NCBI RefSeq assembly: GCF_000720255.1
Contig: NZ_JOJE01000051.1
Coordinates: 1 to 64,000 of the forward strand
Origin: Streptomyces griseus subsp. griseus
GTDB taxonomy: Bacteria > Actinomycetota > Actinomycetes > Streptomycetales > Streptomycetaceae
Length of the DNA: 64,000 nt
Reading direction: 5' to 3'
The stretch's first letter is position 1; each line of letters begins with the position of its first letter. Below the pieces are notes generated by a model. That model ran no database searches. It was not told where the DNA came from and was given only the letters and a program-made list of their open reading frames with translations. Of this stretch, positions 27,309 to 36,641 are shown piece by piece. The translations under genes and the position numbers were made by a program.

Positions 27309-28631
27309 CTAGCCGAGCAGGACCACCTCTACCTCGGCGCCCGGCTCGACCGACTCGACGTCCTCGGGGACCACGATCAGGGCGTCGGCGTGGGCGAGGG
27401 CGGCGACCAGGTGGGAGCCGGACCCGCCGACGGGGCGCACGGCGGCGTCCGCGTAGGTCCCGCGCAGGAACTGTCTGCGGCCCTTGGGGGAGGTCAGCGC
27501 CTTGTTCGCGGTGAGGGTCGCGCGCGTGGTGGGCCGGTGCACGTCCGTGAGCCCCATGAGGGTGCGGATCGCCGGACGGACGAACAGCTCGAAGGAGACG
27601 TACGACGACACGGGGTTGCCGGGCAGCGCCAGCAGTGGGGTGTGGTCGGGGCCGATGGAGCCGAAGCCCTGGGGCTTGCCCGGCTGCATGGCGAGCTTGC
27701 GGAACTCGATGCCGCTGCCCGCCTCGTCCTCGTCCCCGACGTGCGACAGCGCCTCCTTGACGACGTCGTACGCGCCGACGCTGACGCCGCCCGTGGTGAC
27801 CACGAGGTCGGCGCGCACGAGCTGGTCCTCGATGGTGGAGCGGAGGGTCTCGGCGTCGTCGGCGACCGCGCCCACCCGGTAGGCGATGGCGCCGGCGTCC
27901 CGCGCGGCCGCGGTGAGGGCGAAGCTGTTGGAGTCGTAGATCTGGCCGGTGCCGAGCGCGTCGCCGGGCGGGACGAGTTCGCTGCCGGTGGACAGGACGA
28001 CCACGCGCGGGCGCGGCCGCACCCGGACCGTGCCGCGGCCGATCGCGGCGAGCAGCGCGATCTGCGGCGGGCCGAGGACGGTGCCCGCCTCCAGGGCGCG
28101 GTCGCCGGCCTTCACGTCGCTGCCCTTGGCGCGCACATGCGCGCGTGCCTCGGCCGGGCGGTACACGCGCACCAGCCCGGAGGCGCCCTCGGGGGCGAGG
28201 CTGCGGGCGCGCATCCCGCTCACCGGGCCCTCGCCGAGGCCGCCGTCGGTCCACTCCACGGGGACTACGGTCTCGGCGCCGTCGGGCAGCGGGGCGCCGG
28301 TCATGATGCGGGCGGCCTGGCCCGGGCCGACGTGCAGCAGGCCGTTCCCGCCGGCCGCCACGTCCCCCACGACGTCCAGGACGGCCGGGAACTCCTCGCT
28401 CGCGCCGCCCACGTCCGCGACCCGCACCGCGTACCCGTCCATCGAGCTGTTGTCGAACGGGGGCAGCGAGAGGGGCACGGTGACGTCCTCGACGAGAACG
28501 CAGCCCTGGGCGTCGAGCAGCTGCAGTTCGATGGGCTCGAGGGGGCGGACGGTGGCGAGGATGTCCTCCAGGTGCTCGTCCACCGACCAGAGGTGGTCCT
28601 GACCCGTGGTGCGGGGCGCGGCGCTGCTCAA
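27309..28631 (-). CDS. glp: Gephyrin-like molybdotransferase Glp (MoeA family)
   Basis: A 440-aa MoeA-family protein. Visible are NSSMDGYAV near residue 62, IMTGAPLPDGAETVVPVE, TGSELV, TTGGVSVGAYD and LALPGNPVSSYV, in the usual order. MoeA inserts molybdate into adenylated molybdopterin. In actinobacteria this copy, encoded near galU and sepX/glpR, is the Glp that binds SepF and helps division, so it may be a dual-use protein. It starts with TTG overlapping the galU stop (TTGA). Confidence 0.92.
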   Translation of the reverse strand: MSSAAPRTTGQDHLWSVDEHLEDILATVRPLEPIELQLLDAQGCVLVEDVTVPLSLPPFDNSSMDGYAVRVADVGGASEEFPAVLDVVGDVAAGGNGLLHVGPGQAARIMTGAPLPDGAETVVPVEWTDGGLGEGPVSGMRARSLAPEGASGLVRVYRPAEARAHVRAKGSDVKAGDRALEAGTVLGPPQIALLAAIGRGTVRVRPRPRVVVLSTGSELVPPGDALGTGQIYDSNSFALTAAARDAGAIAYRVGAVADDAETLRSTIEDQLVRADLVVTTGGVSVGAYDVVKEALSHVGDEDEAGSGIEFRKLAMQPGKPQGFGSIGPDHTPLLALPGNPVSSYVSFELFVRPAIRTLMGLTDVHRPTTRATLTANKALTSPKGRRQFLRGTYADAAVRPVGGSGSHLVAALAHADALIVVPEDVESVEPGAEVEVVLLG

Positions 28632-29539
28632 CGTTGCTGCATCTCCTCGGTGACGTAACTGCGGAGCCAGGTCCGGAACTCCGGGCCCAGGTCTTCACGT
28701 TCGCACGCGAGTCTGACAATGGCACGCAGGTAGTCGCCACGGTCTCCGGTGTCATAGCGGCGGCCCTTGAAGACGACGCCGTGCACGGGACCGCCGACCT
28801 TCTCGTCGTCCGCGAGCCGCTGGAGGGCGTCGGTGAGCTGGATCTCGCCGCCGCGGCCCGGTTCGGTGGTGCGCAGGACACCGAAGATGCCCGGGTCCAG
28901 GACGTACCGGCCGATGATCGCGTAGTTCGACGGGGCGTCCGCGGGGTCCGGCTTCTCCACCAGGCCGCTCACCCGGACCACGTCGCCGTCCTCGGTCTCC
29001 TCGACGGCCGCGCAGCCGTAGAGGTGGATCTGCTCGGGCTCGACCTCCATGAGCGCGACGACACTGCCGCCGTGCCGCTCCTGGACCTCGATCATCCGCT
29101 GGAGCAGCGGGTCGCGCGGGTCGATCAGGTCGTCGCCGAGCAGAACCGCGAACGGCTCGTGGCCGACATGGGGGGCGGCGCACAGGACGGCGTGGCCGAG
29201 GCCGCGGGGGTCGCCCTGGCGGACGTAGTGCATGGTGGCGAGGTCGCTGGACTCCTGGACCTTGGCGAGCCGGCCGGCGTCGCCCTTCTTCTGCAGCGCC
29301 GACTCGAGCTCGTAGTTGCGGTCGAAGTGGTCCTCCAGGGGGCGCTTGTTGCGGCCCGTGATCATGAGGACGTCATCGAGACCGGCGGAGACGGCCTCCT
29401 CGACCACGTACTGGATCGCGGGCTTGTCGACGACCGGCAGCATCTCCTTGGGAGTGGCCTTGGTCGCCGGCAGGAACCGGGTGCCGAGGCCGGCCGCGGG
29501 AATGACAGCCTTGCTGATCCTGGGGTGCGACTGAGTCAT
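28628..29539 (-). CDS. galU: UTP-glucose-1-phosphate uridylyltransferase
   Basis: A 303-aa enzyme that makes UDP-glucose for cell-envelope glycans and trehalose. The N-terminal nucleotide-binding motif AAGLGTRFLPATKATPKEML at residues 15-34 is diagnostic, and EKPD and the C-terminal sugar-binding parts follow. It heads the galU-glp-moaC-mogA-rimJ run and is divergent from the folate gene. Confidence 0.95.
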   Translation of the reverse strand: MTQSHPRISKAVIPAAGLGTRFLPATKATPKEMLPVVDKPAIQYVVEEAVSAGLDDVLMITGRNKRPLEDHFDRNYELESALQKKGDAGRLAKVQESSDLATMHYVRQGDPRGLGHAVLCAAPHVGHEPFAVLLGDDLIDPRDPLLQRMIEVQERHGGSVVALMEVEPEQIHLYGCAAVEETEDGDVVRVSGLVEKPDPADAPSNYAIIGRYVLDPGIFGVLRTTEPGRGGEIQLTDALQRLADDEKVGGPVHGVVFKGRRYDTGDRGDYLRAIVRLACEREDLGPEFRTWLRSYVTEEMQQR

Positions 29540-29589
29540 GGCGGCAACCTTATCCGGTGCCTTTGCAGCGATTCTGTGGCTCCGGTTAA

Positions 29590-29619
29590 TTGACCCTCAT
29601 ATGAGCGCATTGGAATGAT
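29590..29619 (+). promoter_or_regulatory. Promoter of the 5-formyl-THF cyclo-ligase gene
   Basis: TTGACC at 29590-29595 and AATGAT at 29614-29619 are separated by 18 bp. Transcription would start a few bases before the GTG at 29633, leaving a very short leader. Confidence 0.5.
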
Positions 29620-29632
29620 AAGGGAGCAACAG

Positions 29633-30253
29633 GTGAGCCACTTCGGACCTGCGGCCGAGCCTGACAAGCGGATATTGCGGCGAGAGCTCCTCCAGGTGAG
29701 GGGCAGGTTGACGGCGGATGTCGTGCGAGCGGCGGCCACCCGGCTGGCCGAGCGTGCGCTGGAGCTGCCCGAGGTGGCGCACGCGCGCACGGTGGCGGCG
29801 TACGTCTCCGTGGGGAGCGAACCCGGGACGCTCGCGCTCCTGGACACGCTGCGCGCGCGGGACGTACGCGTCCTGCTGCCCGTGCTCCTGCCGGACCACG
29901 ACCTCGACTGGGGCGTGTACGACGGTGCGGGCTCCCTGGAGCGGGTCCAACACGGCGGGAAGATGGCCCTCTTGGAGCCGGCCGGCGAGCGGCTCGGCCC
30001 GGACGCCGTGACCGGCGCCGACGTCGTGCTGCTGCCGGGGCTCGCCGTCGACCCGCGCGGGATGCGTCTGGGGCGCGGCGGAGGGTCGTACGACCGTGTC
30101 CTCGCGCGTCTGGAACGGGCTGGGGCGCGAACCGCGTTGGTGGTGCTGCTGTACGACTCGGAGGTCGTCGAGCGCGTCCCGGAGGAGCCGCACGACCGGC
30201 CGGTGCGGGCGGTGGTGACGCCCTCGGGGGTGCGCCGTTTCGGGTCGGCGTGA
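29633..30253 (+). CDS. 5-formyltetrahydrofolate cyclo-ligase
   Basis: A 206-aa enzyme that converts 5-formyl-THF to 5,10-methenyl-THF with ATP. The N-terminal KRILRRELLQVR helix and the C-terminal GRGGGSYDRVLARLE ATP-binding motif are typical. AAGGGAG six bases before the GTG at 29633 supports this start; an ATG at 29615 is in frame but overlaps the promoter. The divergent position beside galU is common in actinobacteria. Confidence 0.92.
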   Translation: MSHFGPAAEPDKRILRRELLQVRGRLTADVVRAAATRLAERALELPEVAHARTVAAYVSVGSEPGTLALLDTLRARDVRVLLPVLLPDHDLDWGVYDGAGSLERVQHGGKMALLEPAGERLGPDAVTGADVVLLPGLAVDPRGMRLGRGGGSYDRVLARLERAGARTALVVLLYDSEVVERVPEEPHDRPVRAVVTPSGVRRFGSA

Positions 30254-30282
30254 CTGCTCCGCCCGGATGGGACGGAGCGGAA

Positions 30283-30322
30283 CGGAAGGGGCCCTCCACG
30301 CGCGCGTGGAGGGCCCCTTCCG
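30283..30322. terminator. 40-nt perfect palindromic terminator
   Basis: The 20 bases at 30283-30302 are exactly the reverse complement of 30303-30322 (arm CGGAAGGGGCCCTCCACGCG). It lies between the convergent folate and penicillin-acylase genes and would stop transcription from both sides. Confidence 0.85.
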
Positions 30323-30335
30323 CATCAGTCGCCGC

Positions 30336-33149
30336 TCACGGCTTCAGCACGAGCGTGTCGCTGGTGCTCTTGTCGACCGCCTCGTCCGTGAAGGACCAGT
30401 CCAGCAGCTCGCCATCGGCCCACTTGTCCGTCTGGTCGGTGTAGTGGGCGCTGTAGGCGTGGCCGGAGGCGCCGGTGAGGTTGATCCACTTCGACTTGTC
30501 GAGGTCGTCGAGGTTGACCACCATCCGCATCGACGGCACCCACACGACGCCGTAACCGCCGGCCGCGTTCCAGCCGGTCGCGTTGACCGTCGCCTCGCCG
30601 CCGCTGAGCTTCCACGGGCCGCGGTTGAGCACGTACTGCAGGAAGCCGGGGCCCTCGGTGCCCAGGGTCTGGTTCTTCAGGAACAGCCGGTGCAGCCGGC
30701 CCCAGCTCCAGGTGTCGATGTCCTTGCCGAGCTTGGCGGTCAGCTCCCAGCGGGCGTCGATCATGGCGCGCTTGAACAGCTGGTCACGGTTGGTGGCCTC
30801 GGGGCGGGTGCCCACCTCGGGCGTCTTCCACCAGTCGCTGTTCTCGTCCGCCATGAGGTTGCGCACGACCTCGAACCAGCGGTCGCCGCCGTCCGGCTGT
30901 GCCTGGTCGGCGTCGCGCTCACCGCACTCGCGCACCTCCCCCGTGGACCCGTCGACCGGGCCGGTGCTGTCGACCTTCTTGACCCACAGGCACTGGCCCT
31001 TGACGCGCAGCTCCTTGGGGAGCTTGTTGCCGAAGGCGAGCTTGAGGATGTTGCGCCAGACCGCGTTGAAGTAGGCGGCCGCCGCCGAGTCGGCGTCCTG
31101 GGTGTAGTCCCAGCCCTCCAGGAGCTTCTGCGCCTCGCGGACGCCCTTGGCGTCGTCGACGTCGATCTTCAGCAGCTTGGGCACGAGCATCTTGGCGATC
31201 TCGCTGCTGTTGTCGAGCTGCATCTGGCGCATGTCGTCGGTGGAGATCTTGCCGCCGCCCTTGATCTTCGACTCGATCAGGTCGGTGATGCGCTGGCTGC
31301 GGGTGCCGTAGCCCCAGTCCGTGGTGAGCGTGTAGGGGTACTTGTCCTTGTCGATCACGGCCTGGTTGGCGGTGACGATGTAGCCGCGCTTCGGGTTGTA
31401 CTCGTAGGGCAGCTCGTCCTGGTCGATGTAGCCGGTCCAGCGGTACTTCGAGTCCCAGCCCGGCGCCGGGATCGAACCGGTGTCGCCCTTCGCGCGCGTG
31501 GGGATCTTCCCGGGCAGGGTGTAGCCGATGTTGTCCTTGGTGTCGGCGTAGACCAGGTTCTGCGACGGCACGTCGAACAGCGCGGCGGCGTCGCGGAAGC
31601 CCTTGAAGTCGCCCGCCTTGTCCATCGCGAAGACGGCGTCCATGGAGGTGCCCGGCTGCAGTGCCGTCCAGCGCAGCGCGACGGCGTAGCCGTCGCCGCG
31701 GTCGGGTGCGGCGGTGTCGACGCCGGCCTTCTTGCCGACCTTCACGAGTTCGTCGTCGCGGTCGGACAGCAGGGGCATGCCGTCGGTGGCCTGCCGGACG
31801 ACGATCTTCTTGGAGGCTCCGCCGGCGACCTTGATGGTCTCCTCGCGGCTCGTGAAGGGCTTGACCTTGCCGTCGTAGAGGTAGCCGTCGCCGGACAGCT
31901 TCTCCAGGTAGAGGTCGGTGACGTCGACGCCGGAGTTGGTCATGCCCCAGGCGATGTTCTGGTTGTGTCCGATGACCACACCGGGCATGCCGGCGAACGT
32001 GTAGCCGCTGACGTCGTACTGGCACTTGCTGGAGACGGTGCGGCAGTGCAGGCCCATCTGGTACCAGACGGACGGCAGCGAGGCCGACAGGTGCGGGTCG
32101 TTGGCCAGCAACGGCTTGCCGCTGATGGTGTACTTCCCGGCCACCACCCACGAGTTGGAGCCGATGCCGTTGCCGTTCACGCCGACGGCGTCGGGGACGT
32201 TCTCCAGGACGTCGTAGAGGCCCGAGAGCTGGCTCTGGAGCGCCGAGGAGGTACCGGTCGCACCGGAAGTGCCCGAGGTGCCCGTGCCGCTCGTGCCGGT
32301 CCCGCTCGTCCCGGAGGTCCCGCTCGTGCCGGACGTCCCACTGGTCCCGCTGGAGTCGCCGCTCGCCTCGAAGGTCTTGGTGAGCTCGTCGTACTGGCCC
32401 TGCTGGACGATCGTCTGGTTGCGGCCGTACGGGTACTCGGGGTACAGGTCGGCGATCTGCTTGGGGCCGAGGCGGCTGGTCATCAGGGCGCGGTCGATCT
32501 CGTCCTGCATGTTGCCGCGCAGGTCCCAGGCCATCGCCTTCAGCCACGCCACGGAGTCGACCGGGGTCCACTCGGTGGGCTTGTAGTCGTTGCTGAAGCC
32601 CAGGGCGGCGTACTCCAGCGAGACGTCCTTGCCGTTCTTGCCCTTGAGGTAGGCGTTGACTCCCTTGGAGTAAGCCTGGAGGTACTTCTTGGTGGAGGGC
32701 GACAGCTTCTTGTCGTACTCCTCCTTGGCGACGCGGTCCCAGCCCAGGGTGCGCAGGAACTCGTCGTTCTTGACCTGGCCCTTGCCGAACATTTCGGACA
32801 AGCGGCCGGAGGTCATGTGCCGACGCACGTCCATCTCGTAGAACCGGTCCTGCGCCTGGACGTAGCCCTGCGCCATGAACAGGTCCTCGTCGGAGGAGGC
32901 GTAGATCTGCGGGATCCCGTAGCCGTCACGCTTCACGTCGACCGGTCCGGACAGGCCGTCGAGAGTGATCGAACCCTTGGTCTGGGGGAAGGAGGCACGG
33001 ACGGTGCTGATCGACCAGTAGGCCCCGTACGCGATGCCCCCGATGATGGCCAGTACCAGGACGAGGACGATCAGACGGGCTTTGCGCCCCTTTTTCCTGC
33101 CGGACTTGCCGGGCTTGTGACCCGTTGAGGCGGTGGTGTTGGGGGGCAT
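30336..33149 (-). CDS. Penicillin acylase family protein (S45, Ntn-hydrolase)
   Basis: A 937-aa membrane-anchored enzyme. A signal anchor is at residues 25-47 after a Lys/Arg-rich start. The alpha-chain part includes RDGYGIPQIYASSDEDLF (75-92) and AQGYVQAQDRFYEMD; GSNSW puts the autocatalytic nucleophile Ser at 331, after which the beta chain begins. Family members hydrolyse amides such as acyl-homoserine lactones or beta-lactams, or cyclic lipopeptides. Residues 263-302, just before the cleavage site in the spacer, are an unusual Ser-Gly-Thr repeat tract. The ATG at 33149 is preceded by AAGGACAG. Confidence 0.9.
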   Translation of the reverse strand: MPPNTTASTGHKPGKSGRKKGRKARLIVLVLVLAIIGGIAYGAYWSISTVRASFPQTKGSITLDGLSGPVDVKRDGYGIPQIYASSDEDLFMAQGYVQAQDRFYEMDVRRHMTSGRLSEMFGKGQVKNDEFLRTLGWDRVAKEEYDKKLSPSTKKYLQAYSKGVNAYLKGKNGKDVSLEYAALGFSNDYKPTEWTPVDSVAWLKAMAWDLRGNMQDEIDRALMTSRLGPKQIADLYPEYPYGRNQTIVQQGQYDELTKTFEASGDSSGTSGTSGTSGTSGTSGTGTSGTGTSGTSGATGTSSALQSQLSGLYDVLENVPDAVGVNGNGIGSNSWVVAGKYTISGKPLLANDPHLSASLPSVWYQMGLHCRTVSSKCQYDVSGYTFAGMPGVVIGHNQNIAWGMTNSGVDVTDLYLEKLSGDGYLYDGKVKPFTSREETIKVAGGASKKIVVRQATDGMPLLSDRDDELVKVGKKAGVDTAAPDRGDGYAVALRWTALQPGTSMDAVFAMDKAGDFKGFRDAAALFDVPSQNLVYADTKDNIGYTLPGKIPTRAKGDTGSIPAPGWDSKYRWTGYIDQDELPYEYNPKRGYIVTANQAVIDKDKYPYTLTTDWGYGTRSQRITDLIESKIKGGGKISTDDMRQMQLDNSSEIAKMLVPKLLKIDVDDAKGVREAQKLLEGWDYTQDADSAAAAYFNAVWRNILKLAFGNKLPKELRVKGQCLWVKKVDSTGPVDGSTGEVRECGERDADQAQPDGGDRWFEVVRNLMADENSDWWKTPEVGTRPEATNRDQLFKRAMIDARWELTAKLGKDIDTWSWGRLHRLFLKNQTLGTEGPGFLQYVLNRGPWKLSGGEATVNATGWNAAGGYGVVWVPSMRMVVNLDDLDKSKWINLTGASGHAYSAHYTDQTDKWADGELLDWSFTDEAVDKSTSDTLVLKP

Positions 33150-33400
33150 CGCTGTCCTTGCTGTCCTTACGCGAGCGGCAGGCGGGCTATGACTTCGAAT
33201 GAGCGCTGGAGCAACCATAGGCGCAGGGCCCCGTGCCACTTGACGCGGAGTCGGGAACCGACGCGGACGGACGTTCGATCTTGCCCGGCGGAGTGTCAAG
33301 AAATCGTCAAGAGTTAGGTAAGGTAACGAAGTAGTTGGGTGCCGGGGGCCTCGACTTCGTGTCCTATGTACATGAGCGTTCACGCGCGTGTGTGCCATGC

Positions 33401-34927
33401 GTGAACCAGGGAAGGGAACGGCCGCTGACTGTCCACCACCTCAACCAGCTTCTGCTCGTCTGCTCGCTCGTCCTGCTCGTCGCCGTGGCAGCGGTCCGGA
33501 TCTCCTCGCGCAGCGGGCTCCCCAGCCTGCTCGTCTACCTGGGCATCGGCGTCCTCATGGGCCAGGACGGCATCGGCGACATCCACTTCGACAACGCCGA
33601 GATGACCCAGGTCATCGGATACGCGGCCCTGGTCGTGATCCTGGCCGAGGGCGGTCTGGGCACGAAGTGGAAGGAGATCAAACCGGTCCTGCCGGTCGCC
33701 TCCGCACTCGCGCTGGTCGGGGTCGGGATCAGCGTCGCGGTCACCGCCGCGGGCGCGCACTATCTGGTCGGGCTCGAGTGGCGGCAGGCGTTCATCATCG
33801 GAGCGGTGGTCTCCTCGACGGATGCCGCGGCGGTCTTCTCGGTGCTGCGGAAGGTCCCCCTCCCCGCGCGCGTGACCGGCACGTTGGAGGCCGAGTCCGG
33901 CTTCAACGACGCCCCCGTGGTCATCCTGGTGGTCGCCTTCTCCATGGCAGGTCCGGTCGAACACTGGTACGTGCTGGTGGGCGAGATAGCGCTGGAGCTG
34001 GCCATCGGCGCGGCCATCGGTCTCGCGGTGGGCTGGCTGGGCGCCTGGGGCCTCAGGCACGTCGCCCTGCCCGCCTCCGGCCTCTACCCCATCGCCGTCA
34101 TGGCCATCGCGGTGACGGCCTACGCGGCGGGCGCGATGGCGCACGGCAGCGGCTTCCTGGGCGTGTACCTCGCCTCCATGGTCATGGGCAACGCGAAGCT
34201 GCCGCACTGGCCCGCCACGCGCGGGTTCGCCGACGGGCTCGGCTGGATCGCCCAGATCGGCATGTTCGTGCTGCTCGGCCTGCTGGTCACCCCGCACGAG
34301 CTGGGTGACGACGTGTGGCCCGCACTGGTCATCGGCCTGGTGCTGACCATGGTGGCCCGCCCCCTGAGCGTGGTGTTCTGCCTGGTGCCGTTCCGGCTGC
34401 CGTGGCAGGAGCAGGCCCTCATGTCGTGGGCCGGGCTGCGCGGCGCCGTGCCCATCATCCTGGCGACCATCCCCATGGTGGAGGGCGTCGACGCCAGCCG
34501 CCGGATCTTCAACATCGTCTTCGTGCTGGTCGTCGTCTACACCCTGATCCAGGGGCCGACCCTGCCGTGGCTCGCCCGCGAGCTGCGCCTCGGCAAGGAG
34601 CCCGAGGCCGCCGACCTGGGCATCGAGTCGGCGCCCCTGGAGCGGCTGCGCGGACATCTGCTGTCCGTGGCCATCCCCGAGGGCTCGAAGATGCACGGCG
34701 TCGAGGTCCACGAGCTGCGCCTGCCGGCCGGGGCCGCGGTCACCCTCGTCGTCCGCGATGGAAAATCGTTCGTCCCGCTGCCGACGACCGTGCTGCGGCG
34801 CGGTGACGAGTTGCTCGTGGTCGCCACGGACCCCGTCCGGGACGCGGCCGAGCGCCGGCTGCGCGCGGTGGGCCGCGGCGGAAAGCTGGCGGGATGGCTG
34901 GGGATGAACGGGGCGGAGACGCGCTGA
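33401..34927 (+). CDS. Potassium/proton antiporter with RCK-C domain (CPA1)
   Basis: About 505 aa: some 12-13 membrane helices of a CPA-type antiporter (VVSSTDAAAVFSVL and ESGFNDAPVVILV carry the conserved Asp residues for ion exchange), then a soluble RCK_C/TrkA_C domain from about residue 420 that senses nucleotides or ions. I give the GTG at 33401, but CTG at 33425 (reading TVHHLNQLLLVCSLV after it) has GAAGGGAA six bases upstream and fits the expected N-terminus better, so the real start may be CTG. Confidence 0.9.
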   Translation: MNQGRERPLTVHHLNQLLLVCSLVLLVAVAAVRISSRSGLPSLLVYLGIGVLMGQDGIGDIHFDNAEMTQVIGYAALVVILAEGGLGTKWKEIKPVLPVASALALVGVGISVAVTAAGAHYLVGLEWRQAFIIGAVVSSTDAAAVFSVLRKVPLPARVTGTLEAESGFNDAPVVILVVAFSMAGPVEHWYVLVGEIALELAIGAAIGLAVGWLGAWGLRHVALPASGLYPIAVMAIAVTAYAAGAMAHGSGFLGVYLASMVMGNAKLPHWPATRGFADGLGWIAQIGMFVLLGLLVTPHELGDDVWPALVIGLVLTMVARPLSVVFCLVPFRLPWQEQALMSWAGLRGAVPIILATIPMVEGVDASRRIFNIVFVLVVVYTLIQGPTLPWLARELRLGKEPEAADLGIESAPLERLRGHLLSVAIPEGSKMHGVEVHELRLPAGAAVTLVVRDGKSFVPLPTTVLRRGDELLVVATDPVRDAAERRLRAVGRGGKLAGWLGMNGAETR

Positions 34928-34930
34928 GAT

Positions 34931-34990
34931 GCACTGAGACGCACTGAGACGCACTGAGACGCACTGAGACGCACTGAGACGCACTGAGGG
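34931..34990. repeat. Six 10-bp tandem repeats after the antiporter gene
   Basis: Five exact copies of GCACTGAGAC and one GCACTGAGGG follow the antiporter stop by three bases; the preceding ATGCACTGAG shares the unit. The rest of the 355-bp gap to the MFS gene (34991-35282) shows no gene; it contains a TTTTCACAGGTGTACGG stretch and a CCGTATACGATG motif that may be promoter, and nothing else that I recognise. Confidence 0.9.
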
Positions 34991-35282
34991 ATGCTCGGGC
35001 GAGGCTCGTCAAGGACGCGTTTCGTACGGTTCGCACCTCCGGTAATCCCAGGCGGGCGTGGCCATGGTGCTCATTTTCACAGGTGTACGGGGCGGTGATC
35101 CGTATACGATGAAGGCGCACCTTGATCGAACCAACTCTGCCTGACGCAGAGCTGGCGCGACCGTATGGCGGCCGGACCACCCCGACGGGGCGCCGGCATC
35201 TACCGCAGTTCCGCGCAAGAGGACAGCTCTCGGCGCTCCCGTGCACCGGGACCGCGCTACCAGGTGGCAGAAAGGCACGGCC

Positions 35283-36575
35283 GTGGCATCCACGGTCACC
35301 ACCGAGGCGGCGGGGAACTCGTCGGCCTCCTCCCGCCCGGGATACGGGCAGTTGCTGCGCACCCGCGGCGCCTGGACGTTCCTGCTGCCGGGCTTCGCCG
35401 CGCGCCAGCCGTTCGCGATGCTCACCATCTCCATCGTGCTGCTCGTCCAGCACACCACCGGTTCCTACGGCGCCGCCGGCGCGGCCGCGGCGGTCACCGG
35501 TGTCTCCATGGCGCTGTTCGCGCCCTACAGCGGCCGCCTCGCCGACCGCTACGGCCAGCGCGCGGTGCTGGTCCCGGGCGTGCTGGTGCACACGCTGGCA
35601 GGTCTCACCCTGACGGCGCTGGCCCTGGCGCACGCCCCGCTGTGGGCACTGTTCGCGGCGGCCGTCCCCACCGGCGCCTCGGTACCGCAGATCGGGCCCA
35701 TGGTGCGCGCCCGCTGGGGCGTGACGCTGAAGGACTCGCCCCTGATGACCACGGCGGCCGCTTTCGAGTCCGTCACCGACGAGCTGACCTTCGTCGTCGG
35801 CCCGCTCCTCGCGACCGCCCTGTGCACGGCCGTCACCCCGGCCGCGGGCCTGGTGACGGAGGCCATGCTGACCCTGGTCGGCGGGCTGCTGTTCGCCGCG
35901 CGGAAGAGCACGCAGCCCGCCGTCACCGCCGACGGCCACGCGCGCGTGGAGCACGTCTCCGCCCTGCGCGTGCCGGGCGTGCGCGTGCTCGCCGTGACGT
36001 TCCTCGGCATCGGTTCCGTCTTCGGCGGCATGCAGGTCTCGCTGGCCGCGTTCACCGAGTCGATCGGCCGACCCGGCCTCAACGGCGTCCTCTACGGGAT
36101 CTTCGCCGCGGGCAACATGCTCTCCGGCCTCGTCTGCGGCGCCGTCGCCTGGAAGGCGGCCCCGCGACACCGGCTGCTCGTCGGATACACCGCCCTCGCG
36201 GTGACCGCGTCCGGCCTGTGGGCCGCGCACTCGGTGCTCGTCCTCGCCGGACTCGGCCTCCTGGTCGGCATGTGCATCGCGCCCGCCCTGATCACCGGCT
36301 ACACCCTGGTGGAGAACCTGGTCCCGGCCGGGGCCCGTACCGAGGCCTTCACCTGGCTGACCGGAGCGGTGGCGCTGGGCCAGGCGGCCGCGGTCACCGT
36401 CGCCGGGCAGCTGGAGGACCGCTTCTGGGGCGGCGCCGGGTTCCTGGTCCCGACGGGCGGCACGCTGCTGGCCCTGGCGACCCTGCTGGCACTGCGATCG
36501 CGGCTGGTCACACCGCCCCGGACGCGCACGGTCGCACGTGGCGTCGGTCACCGCGAGCCGGTGGCAGTGGACTGA
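35283..36575 (+). CDS. MFS transporter
   Basis: A 430-aa, twelve-helix major facilitator protein. The A-motif loop GRLADRYGQRAVL lies between helices 2 and 3. The N-terminal ASTVTTEAAGNSSASSR is a hydrophilic lead. The GTG at 35283 has GAAAGG nine bases upstream; an earlier GTG at 35241 is possible. Probably a drug or metabolite exporter; no linked regulator. Confidence 0.85.
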   Translation: MASTVTTEAAGNSSASSRPGYGQLLRTRGAWTFLLPGFAARQPFAMLTISIVLLVQHTTGSYGAAGAAAAVTGVSMALFAPYSGRLADRYGQRAVLVPGVLVHTLAGLTLTALALAHAPLWALFAAAVPTGASVPQIGPMVRARWGVTLKDSPLMTTAAAFESVTDELTFVVGPLLATALCTAVTPAAGLVTEAMLTLVGGLLFAARKSTQPAVTADGHARVEHVSALRVPGVRVLAVTFLGIGSVFGGMQVSLAAFTESIGRPGLNGVLYGIFAAGNMLSGLVCGAVAWKAAPRHRLLVGYTALAVTASGLWAAHSVLVLAGLGLLVGMCIAPALITGYTLVENLVPAGARTEAFTWLTGAVALGQAAAVTVAGQLEDRFWGGAGFLVPTGGTLLALATLLALRSRLVTPPRTRTVARGVGHREPVAVD

Positions 36576-36641
36576 TTCTCAGGAATACGTCACTATGGAG
36601 CCTCGTTAGCACTCATTGAGTGAGAGTGCCAGGAGGAGACA

